From: Desulfolutivibrio sulfodismutans DSM 3696
Lineage (GTDB): Bacteria; Desulfobacterota; Desulfovibrionia; Desulfovibrionales; Desulfovibrionaceae
Assembly (NCBI RefSeq): GCF_013376455.1
Contig: NZ_CP045504.1
Coordinates: 1,467,501-1,531,500, forward strand
Direction: 5' to 3'
Length of the DNA stretch: 64,000 bases
The position numbers and the translations under genes were made by a program. Shown in pieces: positions 33,943-42,149 of this stretch (the stretch's first letter is position 1; each line of letters opens with the position of its first letter). The notes below the pieces were generated by a model. That model was not told the DNA's origin. It saw only the letters and a list, made by a program, of their open reading frames with translations, and did no database searches.

Positions 33943-34338
33943 GGAAACTCCTTTGTCTGAAGCCGATAGTCCCGGTCGTTCGGAAGAACGCCTCTTTTCC
34001 CGACCCCGGCCCGGGCAGGCCCGGACAGGCCCGGACGCGACTGGCGGGAAAACGCCGGTCCCGGGGGGATCGTCCGCCCCGCGCGCCGCAGGGGCCTTGG
34101 CCGGACGGCCCGGCGGCCGGTTTTCCGGACAGGCGTCGCGCAGCGGTTATAAAAACGGGGCGTGTGGCCCGATGCCGCACACGCCCCCGTCCCTCACGTC
34201 GAAACCCCTGTCGCGTCCTCGAACCTGGCGTACTGATTGATAAAAACAACTCTTTGAAAAATTCTTTTTTTCTTAAAAAATACCGGCGTATTTTTTACGC
34301 AACGCAACACCCCTCGCCGTTTATCCGGAAACGAACCG
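33943..34338 (-). other. 396-nt gap between ccmE and ccmF
   Basis: No gene was found here. In the direction of transcription the gap first has an AT-rich stretch (about 34235-34310) with a perfect 9-bp repeat, AAAAAATAC with GTATTTTTT (34275-34296). A strong terminator follows, then about 200 nt of GC-rich sequence with a direct repeat of GGCCCGGAC before ccmF. The AT-rich part stands out from its surroundings and could hold a promoter. A short RNA ending at the terminator is possible but unproven. Confidence 0.5.
34150..34187 (-). terminator. Rho-independent terminator after ccmE
   Basis: On the minus strand a perfect 10-bp stem, GGGGCGTGTG with CACACGCCCC (34157-34166 and 34178-34187), is followed by GTTTTTAT. 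It should stop most transcripts coming from ccmE before they reach ccmF. Confidence 0.85.
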
Positions 34339-34773
34339 TCACCCGGTCTTTTCCCGGTTCTGCTTCTCGTACTTGGACGGACACTTGGTCATCAGCGAAT
34401 TGGCCCCGAAGACGCCCGAGCCGGAATCGAAACCGCCCTCCACGATGACCTCGGCCCCGGGCTTGAAGGTGTCGGGCACCGCGCCCTTGTAGTCCACCCA
34501 CAGGGTTTTGGCGGTGTTGTCCTTATCCTCAAGCTTGAATTTGACCCCCAGGCCGCCCTGCGGGGAGGTGAGGCCTTCGGCGGCCACGGTGCCGAACAGG
34601 CGCACCTTGTGGAGCTTGCCCGGCTCCATGGCCATGGCCTCGGAGACGTTCAGGAAATAGGAGCTGTTCTCGCCCAGCCCGGAGACGACAAGATAGCCCA
34701 GCCCCCCCAGAAAGAGGACCAGGGCCGCTGCATAGATGCCTTTGGAGCCGTTTTTTTTCATGGTCGCGCTCAT
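34339..34773 (-). CDS. ccmE: Heme chaperone CcmE, CxxxY type
   Basis: CcmE carries heme covalently in the periplasm. The 144-residue product has an N-terminal membrane anchor (about 13-33) and the OB-fold domain (e.g. KVRLFGTVAAEGL, GAEVIVEGGF). The usual His-x-x-x-Tyr is replaced by CPSKY (C131, Y135), so heme would attach to a cysteine. This CxxxY form is known from Desulfovibrio Ccm systems that lack CcmG and CcmH. Its start overlaps the stop of the CNNM gene by 4 nt. Confidence 0.95.
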   Translation of the reverse strand: MSATMKKNGSKGIYAAALVLFLGGLGYLVVSGLGENSSYFLNVSEAMAMEPGKLHKVRLFGTVAAEGLTSPQGGLGVKFKLEDKDNTAKTLWVDYKGAVPDTFKPGAEVIVEGGFDSGSGVFGANSLMTKCPSKYEKQNREKTG

Positions 34774-35837
34774 CCGTCGCGTGGAGGTTCGTCGGAATCG
34801 CCCGGCACGGTCATCTTCGTGAGCAACTGGCTGCGCCGCGTCCGGGCTAATTCCCTCATATCAGCCACCTGGTCGGTCTCGTCAACGATTTCCTTGCCCA
34901 ATATCTCTTCCAGCACGTCTTCCAGGCTGACCACGCCGCTGACGCCGCCGTATTCGTCGAGCACCACGAAAAGATGGGTGCGCGACTCCAGAAACTTCAC
35001 CAACAGCCGGTCCAGGGTCATGGACTCGAGCACGAACCGCACCGGCTTCATGAGCTGGGCCATGGTCAGGTTGTCCTGGTCGTTGGCCAGGGCCTCCAAC
35101 ACCTGTCTGCGGTAGACGATGCCCACCATGTCTTCCGGGTCGTCCGCATCGTGGACCGGGATGCGGCTGTGGGGCCAGAACGTCCCCTTGGCCATGCCCG
35201 TGGTCATGGTCGCGGCCAGGGAGAAGACCACGGTGCGCGGGGTCATGATGTCGCTGACGGTCTTGTCGTCCAGCGACAGGATGTTTTTGATGGACAATTC
35301 TTCATAAGGCTTAATCACGCCTTCCTTGCGGGTCAAGCTGACCACGGCCCGCAGATCCTCCTCGGTGGACACCGGGCCCTTGCGCTTGGGGCGCACCATG
35401 CGGGCCATGAGCCCGCCCACCCAGATCAGCGGCGTCAGGGCCACGATCATGACCTGGATGGGCACGGCCAGATAGGGGGCCAGCCTGCGGTTGTAAGCCA
35501 CACCCACGGTTTTCGGCAAAATCTCGCCCAAGGCCAGGATCAACAGGGTGAACCCGGCGGTGAATATCCACACCTGTTCCGGCTCGAACACGGCGGCGGC
35601 GGCGGCCCCGGCCACGGCGGCCCCGGCCGTGTTGGCCACGGTATTGAGGGTCAGGATGGCGGTGATGGGCTTTTCCACGTTTTGGCGCAGGTAGTACAGG
35701 TGCTCCCCGGCCTTTTTCCCGTCCTTGCGCAGCTTCTCGATGAAGCTCCAGGGAACGGAATAGAGCATGGCCTCGCTCATGGAGCAAAAGGCGGACACGA
35801 GCACGGCGATGGCTACGGAGAGGATAAGGGTCAGCAT
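34770..35837 (-). CDS. CNNM/CBS-domain membrane protein
   Basis: This 355-residue inner-membrane protein has a DUF21/CNNM transmembrane domain (about 1-150), with the conserved GEILPKTVGVAYNRRLAPYL region, and then a CBS pair (about 195-320) with VVLDEYGGVSGVVSLEDVLE. The C-terminal CorC/HlyC domain is absent. Members move or sense Mg2+ or related ions. The ATG at 35837 starts right at the first helix. It overlaps ccmE, so the two are co-translated for unknown reasons. Confidence 0.9.
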   Translation of the reverse strand: MLTLILSVAIAVLVSAFCSMSEAMLYSVPWSFIEKLRKDGKKAGEHLYYLRQNVEKPITAILTLNTVANTAGAAVAGAAAAAVFEPEQVWIFTAGFTLLILALGEILPKTVGVAYNRRLAPYLAVPIQVMIVALTPLIWVGGLMARMVRPKRKGPVSTEEDLRAVVSLTRKEGVIKPYEELSIKNILSLDDKTVSDIMTPRTVVFSLAATMTTGMAKGTFWPHSRIPVHDADDPEDMVGIVYRRQVLEALANDQDNLTMAQLMKPVRFVLESMTLDRLLVKFLESRTHLFVVLDEYGGVSGVVSLEDVLEEILGKEIVDETDQVADMRELARTRRSQLLTKMTVPGDSDEPPRDG

Positions 35838-36030
35838 GGGCAATGGGCCGCGACGGCGCAACAGCGCGTCCGGACACCGGGCGTTTGGAGAAACCTGGGG
35901 CGCACAGGGAAGGTTGCGAACTGGCGAAACGGATCGTGTTCCATTAGGGTAATGCGCTCCGGGCGGTTGCCGCCCCAAAAACGCATTTGTCCTTCTTATG
36001 TATTTTTCATCCGCCTGTAAAGGAGCCTTC

Positions 36031-37161
36031 ATGCCACCCCTGTATTTTGATCACAACGCCACCACCCCCGTGGCCTCCCGGGTTGTTGCGACCATGCGGC
36101 CCGTGTTCGAGAGCCATTTCGGCAACCCCGGCAGCGCCCATATCTGGGGGCTTCAGGCCAAAAAGACCCTGGATGCGGCCCGCTTCCGCGTCGCGGCCCT
36201 GATCGGCGCGACGCCTGGGGAAATCGTCTTCACCGGCTGCGCCACGGAGAGCAACAACACCGTGGTCTTCGGCCATTTCCCGGATCGATCCGGACACCTG
36301 GCGGTCTCGGCCGTTGAGCACCCCTCGGTCCTGGCCCCGGCGATGGCCCTTTCGGCCGCAGGCGTGGAGGTCAGCGTCATCCCGGCTGGCCCGGACGGCG
36401 TGGTCTCCCCGTCCCAGGCCGCCGCCCGCATCCTGCCCCAGACGCGGCTCGTCAGCGTCATGCTGGCCAACAACGAGACCGGGGTCATCCAGCCCGTGGC
36501 CGACATCGCGGCCCTGGCCCATGCCGCAGGCGCGGCCATGCATGTGGACGCCTCCCAGGCCGTGGGCAAGATTGACGTGAACGTGGACGCACTTGGCGCG
36601 GACTTTCTGACCATCGCCGGACACAAGCTCTACGCCCCGAAAGGGGTGGGCGCGCTCTACGTGCGAAAGGGCATGGAGCTGCCACCGCTTCTTCTGGGCG
36701 GCGGCCAGGAGGGGGGCCTGCGTTCGGGCACGGAAAACGTGGCCTTGATCGCGGGCCTGGGCGAGGCCTGCGCCATGGCCGCCGAAGACGTGGCCCGGGA
36801 GGCGGCCCGGCAGGTGCAGATTCGCGACGCCGTGGAGGCCGGGCTTTTGGGGCTCGGATACGAGGCCATGATCCACGGCCGGGGCGCGCCGAGGCTGCCC
36901 AACACCACGTTCATCGGCTTTGCGGGATTTCGGGCCGTGGACATCCTGTCGGAGTGCGTGACCGAGGACATCGGCTGCGGGGCCGGGGCGGCCTGCCACG
37001 GCGCGGACACCGCGATCTCCCCGGTGCTTGCGGCCATGGGCGTCGCCCGGGACTTTGCCGAGGGAACCATCCGGCTGTCGCTTGGGCGGTCCACCACCAT
37101 GGAAGACGGCATGGAGCTTGTGGAGCGGCTGGGGAGGATACTTCGCCGCCTGTCCCGGTAA
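36031..37161 (+). CDS. Cysteine desulfurase, NifS/IscS family
   Basis: A PLP enzyme that takes sulfur from cysteine to a protein persulfide for Fe-S, tRNA or cofactor synthesis. The 376-residue product has YFDHNATTP, TGCATESNN, the PLP lysine K199 in GHKLYAPKGVG, and the active-site Cys C322 in CGAGAACHGA. AAGGAG lies 7 nt before the ATG at 36031. No iscU, iscR or nifU is nearby, so the acceptor is unknown. Selenocysteine lyase activity cannot be excluded. Confidence 0.92.
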   Translation: MPPLYFDHNATTPVASRVVATMRPVFESHFGNPGSAHIWGLQAKKTLDAARFRVAALIGATPGEIVFTGCATESNNTVVFGHFPDRSGHLAVSAVEHPSVLAPAMALSAAGVEVSVIPAGPDGVVSPSQAAARILPQTRLVSVMLANNETGVIQPVADIAALAHAAGAAMHVDASQAVGKIDVNVDALGADFLTIAGHKLYAPKGVGALYVRKGMELPPLLLGGGQEGGLRSGTENVALIAGLGEACAMAAEDVAREAARQVQIRDAVEAGLLGLGYEAMIHGRGAPRLPNTTFIGFAGFRAVDILSECVTEDIGCGAGAACHGADTAISPVLAAMGVARDFAEGTIRLSLGRSTTMEDGMELVERLGRILRRLSR

Positions 37162-37188
37162 CTCCGTCACGGGTATTCTATGGGGCAT

Positions 37189-37262
37189 TCTGCGGGACGA
37201 TCTGCGGGGCATTTTCTGCGGGACGGTCTGCGGGATGGTCTGCGGGACAGTCGGCGGGGCGG
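37189..37262. repeat. Degenerate 12-bp tandem repeat
   Basis: Six copies of a 12-bp unit close to TCTGCGGGACGG lie between two converging genes: 37189-37200, 37201-37212, 37215-37226, 37227-37238, 37239-37250 and 37251-37262. Copies differ at 1-4 positions. It does not form an obvious terminator. Confidence 0.8.
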
Positions 37263-37281
37263 CCTTACCCGTCCGCCTCCC

Positions 37282-38016
37282 CTACTGCGCCTCCTCGTCC
37301 CACCGGGCGTAGGGCGGCCGCACGCCGTAGGGCCGCAGCCCGGGCAGGACCGTTTCCGGCGCGCCCTGGCAGGCGATGACGCCCTCGTGCAACACCAGGA
37401 CATGGTCGGCCAGATCGGCCAGGGGATCGAGTTCGTGGGCGGCGGCGATCTGCGTCAGCCCGGCGGCGGCGTTTTGGCGCAGGATGCGGCGCATTTCCAG
37501 AACGCCCGGATAGTCGAGGTTGCTTAAGGGCTCGTCGAGCAAAAGCGCCTGCGGCGGCCCTTCGTCCGGCGCGTGGACCAGGGCGGCGGCCAGGCACAGC
37601 TTGCGGCGCTGGCCAAAGGACAGGGTATGCACCGGGGCCTCCCACAAGGCCAAAAGCCCCATGCGCCGGGCGGCGTTCCGGGCCACGTCCAGGAACCGGG
37701 GGTCGCGGGGGTCGCCGGAAAGCGTCAGGTCTTCGCCCACGGTCGCGCCGAGGATCTGCATGTCCGGGTCTTGCAGCACGAGGCGCACGGCGCGCCGGAT
37801 GCCGTCCTCGTCCCCGGGGGAGACGCGCTCCCCCACGCGCACGGTCCCGGCGTCCGGGGTGAGGATGCCCGCCACAAGGGCCAAAAGCGTGGACTTGCCC
37901 GCCCCGTTTCGCCCGGCCAGGATGGTCAGCGCCTTGTCGGGCGTGCCCCCGGTGGCCCCGCACAGGACCGGGCGGCCCTTTTCGTGGGCGAAGGACAGGT
38001 CCGTGAAGGCGATCAC
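37282..38016 (-). CDS. bioM: ECF transporter ATPase, probably for biotin
   Basis: This 244-residue ABC ATPase has Walker A AGRNGAGKSTLLAL, signature LSFGQRRKLCLAAAL and Walker B LLLDEPLSNLD. It is of the CbiO/EcfA type. A GTG start at 38016 overlaps the bioY stop by 4 nt (GTGA), so it is paired with BioY. The upstream in-frame sequence is not ATPase-like. No T-component gene (bioN) follows, only a repeat. Confidence 0.88.
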   Translation of the reverse strand: MIAFTDLSFAHEKGRPVLCGATGGTPDKALTILAGRNGAGKSTLLALVAGILTPDAGTVRVGERVSPGDEDGIRRAVRLVLQDPDMQILGATVGEDLTLSGDPRDPRFLDVARNAARRMGLLALWEAPVHTLSFGQRRKLCLAAALVHAPDEGPPQALLLDEPLSNLDYPGVLEMRRILRQNAAAGLTQIAAAHELDPLADLADHVLVLHEGVIACQGAPETVLPGLRPYGVRPPYARWDEEAQ

Positions 38017-38573
38017 GCCGGAAGCAGCCTTTTGGCGCGCAGGTGCCGGTAGCAGGCGATGGCCAGGGCCATCTTCACGAGATCGGACGGAATAAACGGC
38101 ACAAGGCCCACGGCGGCGGCTTTGGCCAGGTCGGTGTTCATGACTGCGGCCAGACGCACGACGCCCGGGGTGAAAAGGACCACCGAGCCCACAAGCCCGA
38201 AGGCGATGCCGCGCAGCCAGGGCAGCTCCCCGGGTTGGCCGTCCGCCGCCCGGCGCGGAGCCAGGCCGTAGACGGCGGCCTGGAAGACAAATCCCAGAAG
38301 AAAACCGCCGGTGGGGCCCAGCAGATGGGCGAAACCCGAGGAGCCCTTGGAGAAGACCGGCAGCCCCAAAACCCCGGCGGCGATGTACAGCAGGACCGCT
38401 ACGGGGCCGCGTACGGGCCCCAGGATCAGGCCGCAGAGCATGATGAAAAAGGTCTGGAGGGAAAAGGGCACCGGGCCGATGGGAAACTGGATGTGCGCGC
38501 CCACGGCCGTAAGCGCCGCCAGGACGGCGGTCCACACCAGACGGTTGACGGAGGCGACGGAGGCGCTTGGCAT
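38013..38573 (-). CDS. bioY: Biotin ECF transporter S-component
   Basis: BioY is the biotin-binding membrane component. The 186-residue product has about six hydrophobic segments and the family core GLPVFSKGSSGFAHLLGPTG. The ATG at 38573 was preferred over an in-frame start 43 codons upstream. It is coupled to the ATPase gene. A 171-nt gap before it holds GC-rich hairpins, but no BirA-type operator was seen. Confidence 0.93.
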   Translation of the reverse strand: MPSASVASVNRLVWTAVLAALTAVGAHIQFPIGPVPFSLQTFFIMLCGLILGPVRGPVAVLLYIAAGVLGLPVFSKGSSGFAHLLGPTGGFLLGFVFQAAVYGLAPRRAADGQPGELPWLRGIAFGLVGSVVLFTPGVVRLAAVMNTDLAKAAAVGLVPFIPSDLVKMALAIACYRHLRAKRLLPA

Positions 38574-38674
38574 AGGTGAAGTCCTTGGCGGCGGATTGGC
38601 GTGGACGATACGGCCACGGCGTCCCTGGAGAAACCCAGGGGATGGTCCGGGCCGCCCCGGGGCGGGGCGCGGCA

Positions 38675-38712
38675 GCGGCCTCAGGCCGCCCTGCCCCGGC
38701 AAAGCTTTGCCG
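38675..38712. repeat. GC-rich palindromes between yhhQ and bioY
   Basis: Two palindromes lie here: GCGGCC-TCA-GGCCGC (38675-38689) and CGGCAAAGCTTTGCCG (38697-38712). A third hairpin (CCCTGG with CCAGGG) is near 38622-38640. They lie in the 171-nt gap after the yhhQ-like gene. None has a clear T-run, so a weak terminator or mRNA-end role is only possible. Confidence 0.4.
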
Positions 38713-38744
38713 CGCCGCCGGGGCGAAGCGGCGGAAAGGTCGGC

Positions 38745-39416
38745 CTAGGCCCCCACGCGGAAGGGATTGAAGTCCGTGTGGCGGTCGTAGTAGTCTTCGT
38801 TCTCGGAACGCTTGAGGAAGCCCACGATGGCGTAGGTGGCCGGGGTGAAGGCGATCTCCACCAGGGTCTTGAACACGAAGTTGGAGAAGATGAGCGTGCC
38901 CACGAGTTCCAGCGGCAACACGCCCGTGAAGGCCACGGCCACGAAGACCACCGTATCCACCACCTGGCCGAAAAGCGTGGAGCCGATGGTGCGCATCCAC
39001 AGGAAGCGGCCCTCGGTTTTGACCTTGAGTTTGGCCAGGACGTAGGAATTGACGAATTCGCCGCAAAAATAGGCGGCCAGGCTGGCCAGGACGATACGCG
39101 GGGTGAGCCCCAAAATGGCGTCGTAGGCCTCCTGGTGGGGCCAGTCCGCAGCCGGGGGCAGCGCGCCCACGAACATGAACACGGCGGCCATGACCAGCGT
39201 GGCCATAAAGCCCATCCAGATCACCCGGCGGGAGCGGGAATAGCCGTAGACCTCGGTGAGGATGTCGCCGAAGATGTAGCTTAAAGGGAAAAGGATGGTG
39301 CCGCCGTCGAAGGTGAAGGGCCCCAGGTCCAGGATCTTGGAGGAGGCCACGTTGGAGATGAGAAGGACGCTGACGAAAAGGGCGGTGATGGCGTCCAGGT
39401 GCTTGTAGTGTCGCAT
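38745..39416 (-). CDS. yhhQ: Queuosine precursor transporter, YhhQ family
   Basis: This 223-residue membrane protein has about six helices and the vitamin-uptake-like family motifs GGTILFPLSYIFGDILTEVYG and FVNSYVLAKLKVKTEGRFLW-type region. E. coli YhhQ takes up preQ0/preQ1 for queuosine. The ATG at 39416 begins MRHYKHLDAITALFVS. It is divergent from the TetR gene. No preQ1 riboswitch could be recognised upstream. Confidence 0.88.
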   Translation of the reverse strand: MRHYKHLDAITALFVSVLLISNVASSKILDLGPFTFDGGTILFPLSYIFGDILTEVYGYSRSRRVIWMGFMATLVMAAVFMFVGALPPAADWPHQEAYDAILGLTPRIVLASLAAYFCGEFVNSYVLAKLKVKTEGRFLWMRTIGSTLFGQVVDTVVFVAVAFTGVLPLELVGTLIFSNFVFKTLVEIAFTPATYAIVGFLKRSENEDYYDRHTDFNPFRVGA

Positions 39417-39547
39417 GAAATCCTCGTAACGTCGTAATGGTGAAACAGGGGTAGCTACAAGATTCGGACGGGGATGACAAGCCGGTCGGAAAAGCGCCTC
39501 CCGGCCCCTCTCCGGCCGCTGGGAAGGCAATGGTTTCAGGAGGTTGC

Positions 39548-40174
39548 GTGGCGGGAAAAAAGGTGATTCCCATCGGCCGGACCATGACCACCCGGCAGCG
39601 GCTGGTTGCGTCCGTGGGCCGGGTGCTGGCCCGGGAGGGCTTCAAGGGATTCGGACTGGGCAAGGTGGCCCTGGAGGCCGGGGTGGACAGGCGGGTGATC
39701 TCCCGGCATTTTGGGGGACTGGCGGAACTGGTGGACGAGTTCGCCCGGTCGCCGGAGTTCTGGCCGACCACGGCGGAGATCCGGGCGGGCATGGAGGCCG
39801 CCGGGCCCGGGGACGGCCCCGAGGGGCAGCTCGCCGCCTTTCACAAGGGTTTTTTGCGGGCGCTTCTCAACCGCCCCCAGACGTTGGACATCCTGGCCTG
39901 GGAGTTGATGGAGCGCACCAGCGTCTCCCGGATGCTGGAGCAGGCCCGGGTGCGGGTGGCCCTGGAATGCTTCGAAGGCCTGACCGGCGAGACGCCCGAC
40001 GCCCCGGGGCTGACCGGGATCGTGGCGGTCATGGGCGCAGCCGTGCTCTTTTTCGCCGTCCGGGCCCGCCTGGGCGGCCATTTCGGGGGACTCGACCCCA
40101 ACGACCCGGCCGATCTGGCCCGCATCGATACGGCCGTGGACGCCCTGGTCTGCGGCGTTTTTTCCAGACTGTAA
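39548..40174 (+). CDS. TetR-family transcriptional regulator
   Basis: This 208-residue protein has an N-terminal TetR-type helix-turn-helix (LGKVALEAGVDRRVISRHFG, at about 31-50) and a ligand domain I cannot assign. A GTG at 39548 was chosen because AGGAGG lies 4 nt upstream; an ATG at 39584 is an alternative. It lies 28 nt before fabI in the same direction and divergent from yhhQ, so it may control fabI, yhhQ or both. Confidence 0.85.
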   Translation: MAGKKVIPIGRTMTTRQRLVASVGRVLAREGFKGFGLGKVALEAGVDRRVISRHFGGLAELVDEFARSPEFWPTTAEIRAGMEAAGPGDGPEGQLAAFHKGFLRALLNRPQTLDILAWELMERTSVSRMLEQARVRVALECFEGLTGETPDAPGLTGIVAVMGAAVLFFAVRARLGGHFGGLDPNDPADLARIDTAVDALVCGVFSRL

Positions 40175-40202
40175 ACCGGCCGCAGACGCGGCGGGAGGCG
40201 CC

Positions 40203-40970
40203 ATGAAACTTTTGGAAGGGAAAAAGGCCCTAGTCTTCGGCGTGGTCAACGAACGCAGCATCGCCTACGGCATCGCCAAGTGCTTTGTGGAGCACGGGGC
40301 CAGCCTGGGCTTAAGCTACGCGGCCGAGCCGATTTTAAAGCGCATCACGCCCATCGCCCAGGAGCTTGAGGCGGATTTCGTTTTGCCCTGCAATGTCTCG
40401 AGCGACGAGGAAATCGCCCGGGCGGCCGCCTTCGTCAAAGACAAGTGGGACCATGTGGACATCCTGGTGCATTCCATCGCCTTTGCCCGGCGCGAGGATC
40501 TGGCCGGACGGTTCATCGACACCAGCCGGGAGGGGTTCTCCATCGCGCTCGACGTCTCGGCCTATTCCCTGGTGGCGCTTTGCCGGGCCTTCGAGACCCA
40601 GTTCTCGGACGCCGCCTCGGTCATCACCCTAAGCTATTACGGCGCGGGCAAGGTGGTGGCCAACTACAACGCCATGGGCGTGGCCAAGTCGGCCCTGGAG
40701 GCCAGCGTACGCTATCTGGCCGTGGATCTGGGGGCGCGCGGGGTGCGGGTCAACGCCATCTCCGCCGGGCCGGTCAAGACCATGGCCGCCTCGGCCATCA
40801 GCGGATTCAAGACCATCCTGGAGCGCATCGAGGAGAAATCGCCCATGCGGCGCAACATCACCATTGAGGACGTGGGCAAGTCCGCCCTGTACCTGGCGTC
40901 CGATCTTTCGTCGGGCACCACCGGGGACGTGGTGTTTGTGGATTCGGGCTACAACATCATGGGGGTGTAG
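40203..40970 (+). CDS. fabI: Enoyl-ACP reductase FabI
   Basis: FabI reduces enoyl-ACP in the last step of each fatty-acid elongation round. The 255-residue short-chain reductase has the N-terminal nucleotide region FGVVNERSIAYGIAK and the FabI-type active site Y145-(X)9-Y155-(X)6-K162 in TLSYYGAGKVVANYNAMGVAK-like sequence. It is the usual triclosan-target class. It follows a TetR gene, with the cysteine-rich protein gene next. Confidence 0.95.
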   Translation: MKLLEGKKALVFGVVNERSIAYGIAKCFVEHGASLGLSYAAEPILKRITPIAQELEADFVLPCNVSSDEEIARAAAFVKDKWDHVDILVHSIAFARREDLAGRFIDTSREGFSIALDVSAYSLVALCRAFETQFSDAASVITLSYYGAGKVVANYNAMGVAKSALEASVRYLAVDLGARGVRVNAISAGPVKTMAASAISGFKTILERIEEKSPMRRNITIEDVGKSALYLASDLSSGTTGDVVFVDSGYNIMGV

Positions 40971-40971
40971 C

Positions 40972-41529
40972 GTGGCTGGCGACGCGGGGACGCGCCGCGC
41001 CCCGCCTGGGGCTGCCCAGCAGGACGCGCCGGGCATGTCCGCCGCACCCGAAAGGCCAGAGGCGCCGGACGCGTCAGGCCTCCCCAGGGATCGGGCCGGG
41101 ATTGCGGCCCGTATTGCGGCCTGCGGGCTGGATTGCGGCCGCTGCCTGAGCCATCCGCAAAGCCCCATCAGCAGACATGCCCGGGGGCTTCTGGCTGAAC
41201 TGGGGAATTTCGCGGCCCGGGCGGCGTTTTTCGCGCGCCTGGACCCGGTTTTTGAGCACTATGCGGCGTTTGAGGCGGTGGCGAAACGGTTCGCCGCCGC
41301 CGACTGCGCCGGATGCCGTTCGGGAAAGTGTCTTTTGGGGCGCTGTACCGTGCAGACCTGCGTGAAAGAGCACGGCGTGGATTTTTGCTGCGAGTGCGCG
41401 GAGTTTCCCTGCGACCACACTGGGTTTTCCGATATGCTGCACGCGAGGTGGCTGGCCAACAACGAAAAGATGCGGGAGCTGGGACTGGCCGGGTATATGG
41501 AGTGGGTGGCCGGGCAGGCGAGGTACTAG
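40972..41529 (+). CDS. Cysteine-rich protein, DUF3795-like
   Basis: A 185-residue protein with ten cysteines in its middle and end, including ACGLDCGRC, CAGCRSGKCLLGRC, TCVKEHGVDFCCECAEFPC. The spacing fits DUF3795-type proteins, whose role is unknown. A GTG start at 40972, 1 nt after the fabI stop, is preferred; an ATG at 41035 is possible and would remove a Pro/Ala-rich N-terminus. It may bind zinc or an iron-sulfur cluster. Confidence 0.75.
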   Translation: MAGDAGTRRAPPGAAQQDAPGMSAAPERPEAPDASGLPRDRAGIAARIAACGLDCGRCLSHPQSPISRHARGLLAELGNFAARAAFFARLDPVFEHYAAFEAVAKRFAAADCAGCRSGKCLLGRCTVQTCVKEHGVDFCCECAEFPCDHTGFSDMLHARWLANNEKMRELGLAGYMEWVAGQARY

Positions 41530-41550
41530 GGTCCGTCGACGGTCGGACGG

Positions 41551-41892
41551 CTACAGAAACACCCGGTAATCCACGCGAAACACCTCGGCCAGGCGCTTGG
41601 CCGTCTCCTTGCCGATGGGACGACGACCGTTCTCCATGTCCGAGACGTGGCGGCGCGGGATGTCCGCCCGTTCGGCCAGGGTCGTCTGGGTCAGGCCATC
41701 GCGGTGACGGAATCCCTGAAGCACCCGCCCCGGGGCATGCTCGGGAAAAACCCGCTCCCAGCCTATCGGATCATCCTCATTTTCAAAGCCGAACTCGCGC
41801 AGGGCGGCCACGGCTTTCTCACGCAGGGAAGCCGGACCACTGAAGCGCAGCACCACAGTTTCAGTAGGGGGCGTCTTCGTGCGTTCCAACAT
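41551..41892 (-). CDS. HTH antitoxin of a toxin-first TA pair
   Basis: A 113-residue protein with an Xre-type helix-turn-helix at about 58-112 (LTQTTLAERADIPRRHVSDM). An N-terminal region of about 50 residues (ETVVLRFSGPASLREKAV) is not typical of HigA. It overlaps the toxin gene by 32 nt, which suggests coupled translation. It should neutralise the toxin and repress the shared promoter. Confidence 0.82.
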   Translation of the reverse strand: MLERTKTPPTETVVLRFSGPASLREKAVAALREFGFENEDDPIGWERVFPEHAPGRVLQGFRHRDGLTQTTLAERADIPRRHVSDMENGRRPIGKETAKRLAEVFRVDYRVFL

Positions 41893-42139
41893 AAACAATC
41901 TCCACAAGCTTGATGTGACCGGACACTTCCTCCCAAACGGCGACGTATGTCGGGCGGCCTTTCTTGATGTGGCAGTGGTGACGATTTTTCCCAAGCTTGG
42001 AATAGTTTGGCCAATCGCCGCGAACGGGCCCCTCGAAACGAAGCTGCATCACCAACGCCTCAAGAGACAACACAACTTTTTGCGGGAGATCAGGCTTCTG
42101 TTTGGCCGCCCGCCGCGAAAATACCACGCGCCACGTCAT
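41861..42139 (-). CDS. RelE/HigB-type toxin
   Basis: A 92-residue basic protein beginning MTWRVVFSRRAAKQKPDLPQ, with the conserved C-terminal IKLVEIVYVGTHEDAPY segment and the KLGKNRHHCHIKKGRPTYVA region typical of RelE/HigB-like ribosome-dependent or free RNases. The gene comes before the antitoxin, as in higBA. No Shine-Dalgarno sequence is visible before the ATG, so translation may be weak. Confidence 0.82.
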   Translation of the reverse strand: MTWRVVFSRRAAKQKPDLPQKVVLSLEALVMQLRFEGPVRGDWPNYSKLGKNRHHCHIKKGRPTYVAVWEEVSGHIKLVEIVYVGTHEDAPY

Positions 42140-42149
42140 GGGGAAATCA

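Noticed and set aside
38574-38744. Search for a BirA operator before bioY
   Set aside because: No TTGTAAACC-type inverted repeat is present; only GC-rich hairpins were seen.
39445-39470. A TAGCTAC motif upstream of the queuosine-precursor transporter, reminiscent of a preQ1 riboswitch
   Set aside because: The matching stem strands and the A-rich tail of preQ1-I are missing, and no preQ1-II or -III layout was recognisable.
38017-39792. Minus-strand open frame upstream of the ECF ATPase that runs through bioY and yhhQ in another frame
   Set aside because: Only the last 244 codons look like an ATPase; the rest is Arg/Pro/Gly-rich shadow sequence over two real genes.
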